This document shows positions 33,150 through 45,200 of a stretch of DNA of 64,000 bases, in pieces (position 1 is the stretch's first letter; every line of letters begins with the position of its first letter). Position numbers and translations under genes: made by a program. The stretch spans positions 129,169,309 to 129,233,308 of the forward strand of contig OX638368.1 in NCBI GenBank assembly GCA_951812925.1, written 5' to 3'. The stretch comes from Calliopum simillimum. Its lineage: Eukaryota; Arthropoda; Insecta; Diptera; Lauxaniidae. The notes under the pieces were generated by a model that did not search any database, was not told the DNA's origin, and saw only the letters and a program-made list of their open reading frames with translations.

Positions 33150-33200
33150 ATGGACGATTTGCTGGTGGAAGTAAGGCTCGACAATGGTGCCTACTATAAG
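33150..33200 (+). CDS. Fmr1: Fmr1 exon 1, coding part
   Basis: Seventeen codons ([17 protein letters not shown]) form the first strands of Tudor/Agenet 1, nearly identical to other FMR1 proteins. The start is supported by AAAATGG context and an in-frame stop 12 bases upstream. The donor GTGGGT at 33201 is phase 0. Confidence 0.95.
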
Positions 33201-36200
33201 GTGGGTCTATGTGTCCCCATATATTTTGGGTTGGAATAATTTTGTTGTTGTTGCTTAAATTTTTTTCTATTTTTAAACACTTTTTAAAACCAAATGCATT
33301 AATAGTGGCATCATTGCCACTGTCTCCGATATTCTAAGACAAAATGTTTTGGAGCTGTTTGTGTCAGTAGAGGGTGATTGCAGTGATGGTGCTGATGGCT
33401 GTTGATCTCATCACGATACAGTTTTAGTAGACCATGACCTTATTCAATGTGTTTTTGCGATAAAATGTTCCATTCATCCATTTTATAATTTGTCGTCATA
33501 GTTTTGTTTTTTCACAAAGTTTTCCCGAAATTAAATGTTATGAAATTTTGTTGATATTAAATCAAGAAATTATTCATTCTTTTTGTGCATTAGAAGTCAA
33601 GTTGTTGATCACACTTTTTCATAATTCCGATATTTTAACGCTCTTGATGATATCATACTTGTTAATAAGGATGATAAAACAGATGAACCGGTTTAGATGA
33701 TATTCATATGCAAAATCTTTTGAGACTCTTGATCGCCCACCCTATCTACTTTTTAACACTTTTTAGGAATAGTAAAACGAAAAGTGGGCCTTCGAAATAT
33801 TAAAAGCATTCCTGGAATTAACACTTAAATTTTTAGAGTATATTCTAATTCAAAGGACCAGCGGACAGGATGCTTGGCAAAAGTTCTACAAAAGTGACAT
33901 CGTTATGTTAGTCGACATGGACATAGTGATAAGTTATTTAAGTCAGCGAAAATAAGCGGCAGGTTTTTGGCATCGTGGAATAGATAACGTCGCGCATCGT
34001 TATATTAAACCCACACCGTCTACAGGCGAAGTGCAGTAGCCAAGTTTAACCTCATCTCTAATGTAGAGCTTTACATAGCAGGAAATTTTCTGATCCTTTT
34101 TAGACAGCGACCAGGACACTGCGATCGATATCAGTGACTTTAATAGCGACCAAGTCACTGTGGACTGGTATCAGTGACTTTAACAGCGACTTGGATATTT
34201 TAACACGCCATTTTGTTGAAATTTGCTAAGTGGGTAGCCTTTATAATTATTATTGGATGGTAGAAAAGTGAGCACAATCAAACGGTGCCATGTCCACTTT
34301 TTTGACGATTCAACGATTTGACAATTTAACACGTTATGTCTCACAAACTGCAAGCTATTTTAATGAATTTGGTAGAACGGTGCCTTTATTATAAAATTAT
34401 CATTCGACGGATAAATAGTGAACGTATGCAAACAATGCCAAGACCAGTTTTTAAATTATAAGCTACAAGCGAAACCAATTATTTCTACGCAAACTTTTTT
34501 AAGTCTTGTAATCAGTCGGCACCAGATTTTGGAAATCACTGGCAGCTGTTAACAGGCTTGCTAACTACAAGCAAAACCAATTATTTCTACGCAAACTTTT
34601 TTAAGTTTTGTAATCAGTCGGCACCAGATTTTGGAAATCACTGGCAGCAAACCGGACACAGTGAAAATGGTTCCCAAAATAAACTTAAAAAGATAAAAAA
34701 AGAGCAAAAGAAGGGCATTACTTTTTTTTAATACTAAAATGTTGCAGTGCGCTTCAATTATTGCACTTATATCGTCGTGTCAATTTTAAACTATCCTATC
34801 TCATTTTTGCTACTTTTCAGTAGAGAAAACAACTGATTCTACCTTCAGACAGAACCATAGCACAACCACTGGTATTCGCTCATCCTGATGAGCTACAGAG
34901 CCCGGATCATTGAGGGCGCCGCGGATCGGTGCCCATCATGTAGTGGAAGTCCGCACGACAGTTCCCACCTTTTCAACTGTCCGTCCTGTCCCACCAACCT
35001 CTCTACTATTGATCTATGGTCCCGCCCAGTAGAGGTAGCCCAATTTCTGGGTCTCCCGGACTAGGCTCGAACAGTTTTCTATTTTCCATATCCCAAAATT
35101 ACTAGTTGGCGAAAGGATTATTTTTTTTTTCAATTTACAGCCCTGGAGTTGGAGTTGCTACAACAATAACAACCACTGCCCTGGCCGAGATCACATCTGT
35201 CATTACAGAGGGGCTTAACGCTAAAAGGCCGCATTTGCGTACGATGGCAGTGGCTTTAGATCTTTTGAAGGCCTTCGACACTGTCGACCTTAACATCCTC
35301 TTTGCGTATCTTCAAAACACGACCCTCCCCGTCAGTACCAAAAGGTTTCTAGCAGCCTATTTACATGGTAGACGAGCTTTCGTGGATTTTTGAAACGCTA
35401 GATCTAACATCCGAAAACTTAAAATGGGCGTGCCGCAAGGGGGCGTGCTTTAGCCTCTGCTTTTTAAAGCTGGAAATAGTCAAAACGTTCCGTTCCCTAA
35501 TGTGACGTTGCGGTCACTCGTTGACGTAGCACCGATTAGTGAAAACGGAATGCAACGTTCGAAATGTCACCTTACAACTTAAAAATTATTTGAAAAATTT
35601 AAATTTTTGTAAACAAACATCCATTGTCATCCTTATTTTTATTTTAAAAGTTCAATATATATACCATCCAAATTTAATTTTTCTGACAAATGAATTGTCA
35701 ACGTAGGGTAACGCTGAAAAATTTAATTTCAACAGATCCCAACGTTGCTTTCCGCTACGTTACTATTTCACGAATCACTTACACGCTTTGCATTTGATGG
35801 GTTTTGAAAGCCGACACGTTACGGAACGCTACGTGTTGACTAATTCCACCTTAACTTCTATCCCTCTACCATACCACCCCCGCCGTTCGATGTCACCTTG
35901 GTCTCATACGCTGATGATTGCACAATTGTGGCATCAGCCAAAACAATTTCGGAAGCTGAGCAGAGGATTAATGCGTATCTTGTTACTGTCAATCAGTTCT
36001 TCGATGATTGAAGGCTGCAACTTGCTACGCAAAAATCTTCTGCGACGCTCTTCACCTCACGAATAGCGAGGTTAATAAAACTCTTAATATCCCTATTAAC
36101 AATGACTAAATGGCAACCGTTGGATGATAACCTATTTCAAGGCACGCAACTGAGGTTTGCTCGAAATTGAGCAAAAGAAACCGTGTGCTGAGTGCTATTG

Positions 36201-39200
36201 CCAGAACCTCATGGGGTAAGGACATGCAGACCCTGATCGCGACATATAAGGCGATCGGGCGATCCATTTTGAATCACGCCGCCTCATCTGGTCACCGGCA
36301 CTCAGCAACACGCAGTGGATCAGCCTCCAGTCCAGACAAAATAGTGTCTTGCGTATAGCTACCGAGTGTCACCTCATATCCGAGCCAGACCACCTGCATG
36401 ATGAGTCAGGGCTCCTAAAAGTCAGGCACATAACCTGTTAACAGCAGTTCCTGCTGATCTGTCAAAATCCTGACCATCCATCCTATCGGGTGGTCAGTAA
36501 ACCAACACCGCACAGGTGCATTATAATGGATTTCCGTTGTTATATGGAAGCTATTCGGGAATTCTTGCCTGACGCTTGGGACCCTGAACCTATCCGCGAG
36601 GCCATCAATGATCTGCACCGGCACCTTGCCAGCACGGCTATTGAATCGCTGGCACACAACAAAGTGCTCAATAGCCGCCCTCTATCCATCACATCCATCA
36701 CAGTAAAACATCACTATCTGGGGAGGCAAGGTGTACATACACGGTGCTCTTGAACAGTCGATAGGTTTTTTGAATATGTGGATAAAATCTGTGAATGGGG
36801 TTTCATTTGCATTAGTTTAGTGGTCTGAAAAATGCAAACCCCGAAATCGTAGCTGATCATCTCCGCGAAATATCGCAAAAATACATATCCCATGTAAAAT
36901 AAAAAAAATTCAGAAAAAAAACGCAACAAACAAATATAAAAATAGTTATTTTTAATGTATTTTGCAATGCTGAATCCGAATCCGGCCTTAGAATTGCTGT
37001 ATCTCATACGGTTTTTGAGATATCTTAGCATAAGAGAGGAAAAAAGACCGTTCTTGCTATATTTTTCAGCTATATAACTATAGTATAGAACATTTATACG
37101 CAGAATTCGAGCATGCTTTCTATCTGGGCGCTCTCATAAGCAGACATGTATTTTACTTCATTTTGACAATTCTTGATGCATGCATACTTTTTATGTGTTT
37201 CTCGCTTTAGATCAAGTTTTATGAAAAAAATTAACTGCACGAATCGGAAGGGAATTGTTGAAGAAAAATTTTGGAAACTATCAGAAATGTACCCGAACCT
37301 TCCCAGGGGTTTTGGACCCATTCTTCTAAGCAAATTTACTGCACCTATCGATTGTGAAAGGTCTAAAAAAGATTTTGCGGCATATCAAGTTTGTCCCAGA
37401 CCATTGAAATGAGTTTTGATCTTCTCTTTCAAAAAACATTGTATTGATCCAACCGATGACGAAAGACCCCGACAACTTTTAGCAGTTTTGGTCGCGTTCT
37501 TAGAAATCGATAGGGAGAGGTTGAAAAAAAATTCCCCGATCATCCGCACTTTTGATCACGTTTAAAAAAAAAAAATTTACTGCACCATTCTATAAAGAGG
37601 GATTGAATTTTGGAAACTGTCAGTGGTGTCTAGGACACTTAGGAGTTGGGACCAAAACTCGTAATAAGGGTCGGGGGCGTCCCTGACAGTTAAAAAAAAG
37701 TTCTACAGCCTCTCCCTATCGACTGGTGCAACGCAAATTTAAAAAAAATGGAAACAAAACTCCTCAGATAGGTCGGGGACATCTTTGTCCGTTTCCAAAA
37801 TTTTTCTTCAACTTTTCCCTATCGATTGGTGGAACAATTTTTTAAAAAAAAAAACGTGTCTAAAACGCTTCCGATGGGTCGGACACGCCCTTGACAGTTT
37901 CAAAATTTTTTTTTTGTGACCCTTTTCCTTCGTATTCACTTTTGCCCTCAGCTTCTGAAAGATTATGTTTGCTCGCAGTCAGCTGCAAATTATTAAGTCA
38001 AATTATAAAAATGAATTGAAAACTAACCTGTCTCAATATAGGTTAGTTTACAATGAAAATTTTCAAACATTTTGCAGATAAGATAATTTGCTGCAACCGT
38101 TTTCAGTTTTTCCGTTAAAGCTAGGACCGAAAAATTTTGGCACAAGATTCTCCTGATGAAGAAATGCAATAAAACAATGCGAATTTTGAGATAAGATAGT
38201 ATACAATTGACACGGCGATATATATCAAATAAAAACATGATGAAAAAACATTATTTAGAAACAAAAATAAACCGTTTTTTAAGAGAAACTCATTAAAATT
38301 ACAAAAAAGAATAAAATAATTTAAGATTAGTCAACATCTTAAAATATTTAACATATTGAAAATTGTTATATGAGATCGAAAATAAAAATACTTCACCTAA
38401 ATGAACTGCATATTTTGAGCTCTCCAAATGCGTTTGAGAACCGGACCCGGACAAAGCTTTCAAAAACCGTATTGTCCAGGCGAAAACCAGACAGTTGGCA
38501 AGCCTGGCTGTAACTGTGGCTTATAAGTCATATCTAATTACAACATAGATTTTCAGAACAAAAACAAGTTCTATCAAAAAAGCCATGAACATTTTCAAAT
38601 TTCATTTTTGAACCAAAACTTTCAAAGAAGATAATGTTGGCTTCAAATGGGCAAACTAATACACTTGAATTTATGTTATCCAATTGTTCCGTCCTCTTTT
38701 GTTTAAGATGTGATCTGTCCAGCTAGAAGTCAACTTCAATATAAACAAAACACTGATATTTATTTATAAACATGAAGAACAGTAACGTTAAAAAAATCAC
38801 ATTTTGCTTCACATGCATAAATTCAACTATTTATGCCTTAAACTTAAATGTTTATGCTATAAGGGCAAACTACTGTATCCAATTACATTATCACCCTTAT
38901 ATTCTTCGTACAGAAATTGTTTATCCATCAGAAAATTTATATGTGCATTGGCCATTTTTTCTAGGTTTGTGATTACCTCAAAATATCAGATAAAATTATC
39001 TTGAGTATTCAAAGCAAATGTTAAAATTGCTTATATGTGTTTTAAGTTCATTCAATAATTTAGACATTTTTCGTTGGCTTTCGAATTTTTATATTTTTAA
39101 AATCTAACTATGAGAGGCAGTAAAGTAGCTTCAATTATTACAAATGTGTGTTTATTATTGTGTTTGGCCAAATTATCTAGAATACATTATTTCGAGGGGG

Positions 39201-42200
39201 TTTAAAGGGCTTAAAACTTCTATATTATCATTTTATTATGTTCCATTAAAAAAGCAAAAATTAAATTCAAACAATGTTTAAAAATATTTGAAAAATATAG
39301 AACGGAAATTGAAAAAATGTTCAAATATTTCTTTCAGGGAATGGTAACCGCTGTGTCCGACGATGGAGTTTTTGTCGAAGTCGATGGGTAAGTGTTTTCA
39401 AAAATATTTCAATTTATTTTTCGGTTTTTATAACAATAAAATAATAAATATTCATTATATGTTATAACAGGTTTGTTTACAAATATAAATAATTACGAAT
39501 AAGGCAGAAGTTTAGAAGTTACGGATAGTTGAAGCGATTTGCCCTTTTAAAGTCCATTTTCGAAAACCGGCTGGATTTTTTTCCACTAAAAATTTAAATT
39601 TTTTTTTGTTTTGAATGGACATGAAAACATAATACTGAGGTTTATATAAAAGGCCAGAACAATATGCTTTTTTTGCTTATGAAGGGCTACTTATACTTTG
39701 AAATTGTATTCTCGTGGGACGCTGCGGATAGTTTTCGGACTGTATGGGTTGCTTAGCTAATGGTGTGTGTTCATGATTACTTTTTGAGCTGCTAATCGTC
39801 AGTCAATCGTTTTTAACGCACTCTAACCCTGACCCGATTTGTATAAACTAAGCTTTCAATGGTGCTCTGCACTGTGGGCTTCGTTTTCTTAACCTCTCGA
39901 TACTCGTCGTCGCCTTATTGGAATCAAAAATGGGTGTGATAGGTTCACGTCTACTTTCTATGTAAGTATGGGAGGTAAGTGTTATCCCAGACAGCCTAGC
40001 AATATTATTGTTATCTGTATCAACTTTCATGCATCTAGCAGTATCCGTTTGGCAATAATCGTAATTTCAACAGACGATCAGGGCCAACACGCCTATTTGG
40101 CATTTGGAGCCGATTTACCACCATTCATAATTTAAATTCGAAAAAAGAAACATTTAACGATCACCCTAATATATATCGCTCATTTACTTCAAGAACGGCA
40201 CAACTCAAAAAACGCGAATTTTTAGTAAATGATACAGAATTAGTCGTTATATCATGCTTCATATTCTGTAAAAATTTCATATCAATATCTTTTACGGTCA
40301 CTGTTTGAAAACAGAATAACTTTTGAAAACTTTAAACGTATTTTCTGCAAAGTCAAAAAACGCGATTTTTGAGTTAATGATGCAGAACTATTCCTTATTC
40401 ATATTGTGTGAAAACTTCATAAAAATATCTTTTACTGTCACCTTTTGAGAACGAAATAACTTTTTCAATTGAAAACTTCAAACGTATTTTCTCAAAAATC
40501 GAGTTCTTTGAGTTTTGTCGTTCTTGAAGTAAATGAGCGATATTTATCATCGCTGTCACCCACTAGATTCTTTTAAAAATTATTGAATACTAAGCGCCGT
40601 GCAATATTTTTCGAAGTTTTCTACTTTATTCAAAAAGTGTAAACTTTCCGATTATTTATGGAATATGATTTCAATCAAATAACCGCCTCGGTGTGTTTGC
40701 CAGTAGCCTATCTTATTTAAAACCAAGTGTCTTTTTCTATGACAATTTTATTTAATTAAATTAATGAAGTAATATTCAAATTTGCTCCAAAGACTTGTTA
40801 TGCGGTTATAAAACTAACAGTTTGTCTTCTTGCTGCATCACCGATGTATGTATGTATGTATTCTCCTTTAACTCCTAGGAGGAGCATAGGGCCAATATGA
40901 AATCTCTCCATTTGTCACGATCCCTTGCGATGACTTTGATCTCTTGCCACGATTTTCCCGATTCTTGGATTTCCTTTTCCAACGACCTTTTCCAGTTGGT
41001 TTTGGGTCTACCACGTCCTCTACTGCCTTGTGGATTCCACTCAAGGGCCTGGCGACAAACTTCGCTGTGTGGTTTCCGATGATATACAAATAAAACTTAA
41101 ATGGTCGTACCTCATTTCTTTAACTTTGATTTTTGCATCAATTTCTTTTATCGTTACATTCTCAAACGATAAATGGACACACTGCATTATGTATACAGTG
41201 AAAGTCGCTTATAACGACGGGACCGCGCAAAACCGGTCGCTTTAACCGGCGGTCGTTATAACCGATAAAATGCTCATAAGGTTTATGAAGAAACCAACCA
41301 AACAACTGAGAAATGGTCGTTATAAGCGGTTCGACGTTATAAGCGGAGTCGTTATAGGCGACTTTCACTGTATATATAAAAATGAAATAGTGTCTGTATG
41401 TAGCTTATAGACGCGGAAAATACACGGTCGATTTATACGTATTTTTTTTAAAATTGTTTCTTATGGTCTGTAGAAGGTTCTTAAGGGGGTGAGATGCTGC
41501 TGAGGGGGACGGGGGTTACACCCCCCATCCAAAAAAAAAAAATACAAAAAATGCTATATCTCTGCACTTATATAAGCTATGATTATGAAAGTTGGTGAAA
41601 TTATGCATAATGCACTTGGACCTTGAACAATTTGGGGGGGTGAGAAGGGGGAGTTGCACTTTTCATACAAAAAATATATAAACTTATATATCTCTGTACA
41701 TATGGGAGCTATGATTATAAAAGTTGATACATGGATCTTAAAATCCTTGGTGATTGGAAGAGAGGGACGACTTGGGACTTCATACGTAAAGGGCATCGGG
41801 AACGGGCGAACAAAGTCGCAACCAGGCCAGCTAGTATGTTAATAATTTAAAGTTATAGCTACATTTTGTAATGTGTTCATGAGGGAGATTCAATGAAAAT
41901 CTTTTTTATTACATAAAAAATTTCGAGCCCTATCACACTACTCCTGAAGGATCGATAGGTATATGAAAATGACAACAAAAAATGAAAGCAGCCCTTTGTT
42001 TGTAATGTTATTCCGATGAAAAAACCCCGTTGGGATTGAAATCCTATCTGCTACATTTTAAAAAAGAGGTCGAAAACAGTACACTTAAAAAAAAAAACAC
42101 AGCAAACCGAAACAAAAATAGTCATTTTGAAATTATCGGTGCTGAATCCGAATCCAGTCTCAGAATTCCTCTATCACGTATGTTTTTTGAGGTATTCTAA

Positions 42201-45200
42201 CCTAAAAGTTCAAAAACGCGATTTTTGACGATTTTTGAGGTTATATCGAAGATGTACGAAGTTCTTTTGAGCTTTTCTTCTAATGAATCGCTTAGTTCTA
42301 TTTTTTGTTTACAAAATAGGCTTTGAATTGGTCTTGCATGATTTTCCTTTAAAAAGTTTTAACCATTTGAAAATGACACCGTTGAGTGAAAAATCGTATT
42401 TGGATTCTCATAGGATTTTTCACTCCATGTTGTCATTGTCAAATGATCATTACTTTAAGAATAAAAATAGTACAAGACCAATTTAGCATATTTTAAAGAC
42501 AAAAAATACTACCTAGTGTTGCATTTAAAAGAAAAGACCAAAATATTTTCGGACGTCCTCTATATATCCTCAAAAAACGTGTTTTTGAACTTTAAGGTTA
42601 GAATATCTCAAAAAATATATGTGATAGAGCGATTTTGAGATTGGATTCGAATTCAGCACCGACAACTTCATCGAAAGGGACTATTTTTGGTTTGTTTTGT
42701 TGTGTTTTTTTTTCAAGTGTACCGTTTTTCGACCTTTTTCTAAAAAAAGGAGCAGATAGGATTTCAATCACAACGAGGTTTTCATCGGAATAATATAACA
42801 AACAAACGGGTGCTTACAGTTTTTGTTGTCATTTTCATGCAACCTATCGATCCTTCAGGAGCAGTGTGCTAGAGAGATTTCTTCAATTTATGATAGATTA
42901 GGAAAACGTTTATTAGAATCATTTCATTAATCGTTGAAAACTCACAATTTTTAGTCACTGAGATGCTACTACATATCGTCGCTCACTTGTACAACGGCCC
43001 TAATGGAAATTTTTTTTTAACCGTTCCAATTTTTTGGGTGAAGATGTATTTGTTGAGGTTGGTCTTCAGAAAAATGTAATAATCTGGATTAAAAGAAATA
43101 ATGTCAATTAGGGACGTTGCACAAGTGAGCGACGATATACCTTTATTATAGATTTAGTTCGCGATAAACAATAAATTTTTTATAGATATGTTTTCGAAAT
43201 ATGATTTTTTTTTTCTAATTTGTGAACATTTGTTTTTGCCTTCAGCGTCACTGGCGCTGCATCCTGTTTTATTTGCTATGAAAATTATCACAACCTTCTT
43301 GCCATTCAGCGTTTCGGTGTTTAATAAAGGTCTCTGCTATCCCATTAATAATTTTAATATGAAACTAAGGCCCCGATTCATATTCATTAGTTAACCAATT
43401 AGTTAACTAAAATGGTGTCAAGAGTCAGTGCTTTAGCTAACTAAGCTGAATTAGTACATTAAAGGTGCAAATGTAATGTCATAATATAAATTGGCTGTCA
43501 TTTTGTTAGAAATTAATAAAATTTGCCTCTGTTTTCACAGAAAGTTTACTTGATGGTGCAGAAGTGGTGGCATTTAATTTAAAAAATTACAATATCAATC
43601 AAATAACCGGTGATTATGGCACATAATGTGTGGGCCGTTCCTGTTGCCAGCTTAATGGGCTTATTCTGCTTAAAAAAAAAATATGTATATAAATAAAACA
43701 ACGATTCAATAATACTCAATTAATTAAAGGTCTTATTTGTGAAAAATTTAATAATTCCTTCTGAAGCGTAAAGGGAATACATTTCAGATGAGTTTTGTTT
43801 ATTTCTTTGTGAAATGAATTGGACAAAAAGATAAATTTTAAATTATTTTCAAATTGAAATTGTTAAAGCGAATACATTCAAATACGCATCAATAGCATTA
43901 ATTAAAATAAAAAAATTCTATAAAAACAGAACTTTGTAAAAACAACATCATGTTGTGTTGTTCGAAACTTCTATTTTTGTCAAGTGTCAACCCAATATGT
44001 GGGCTATTTATAAAATGTTCTAGGCAATTGCGACATTTCTAATGAAAAAAGAAAAATCACTTATTTATATGCTGCACAACTTTGCGATAAAAAATTAATT
44101 TGTTTTGGAAACTTTACGCAAGCGTTGATAATTCCTCTATAGGCTCTTACTAAATATGTAATTATGTTATAAAATTTATTAGGTTTTATCGTAAACGAAA
44201 TGACAATAGTTTGAAAAATTCACACGCAATAAAATGAAGTTAATTTTGAACTTACCGGAAGCATTAGCCTGCTGGCTATTGACCGATTTGTGCCGTTTTT
44301 TTTTTTGTGTGAATTGCGCCTGTTAATACTGGCATGCATCCAAAAAACAAATCGTTTCATATCTTAGCTAAGCATACCAAACAAACGTCAATTCATGCAG
44401 CCAACCAGCTAAAATATGAAAAAAAAAAATCACAAAAACATTAAAAGTAAATACGAGAAAATTCATAAACACCTGTTCATAACTTGTAAATCATAAGAGA
44501 CACAAATTGTTTCAATTGATTAAAATTTAATTATTTTTAAATGATGTGTGTGAGTGATTTTGTTATTGTATAATTGTTCTTGTATTTTCATACAATTGTT
44601 TCTTCGCAGCTGTCCCGATATACAGAAATATCCATTTACTGCAGTACGTCTCCCGCCAGATGAAACAACCGAAGTTACACCATCAGTATTTGAGGAGGGC
44701 ATGGAAGTTGAAGTTTTTACGCGTTCAACGGAGCGTGAGTCATGTGGCTGGTGGATCGCATCAATTAAAATGATGAAGGCTGAATTTTGTGCGGTGGCCT
44801 ACATTGGCTTTGAGACACCATACACCGAAATCTGCGAACTAAAACGTTTGCGCTTAAAGAATCCAAATCCGCCAATCACACCAAAATCCTTTTACCAATT
44901 CCATATACGCGTACCAGAAGAATTGCGTCAGGAGTATGTTTTCCAGGACTTAATATTGTTTATATATGTGTGTGACATTAAATATTAATGTTTTTTTTTT
45001 TCTAATTTTATTGGACAGAGCGCAAAAGGATGGCATTCATAAGGAATTTCAGCGTACAATAGGCGCAGGCGTGTGTGTATACAATCGCGATATGGACAGT
45101 TTAATCGTGATTTCGAAGTGGGAGCACACCCAGAAGAGAGCCAGCATGTTAAAAGATATGCATTTTCGAAATTTGTCACAGAAGGTAAAGCATATATAAT

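Noticed and set aside
44554..44988. 144-aa frame as an independent gene
   Set aside because: It is Fmr1 exon 3 plus intron read-through at both sides.
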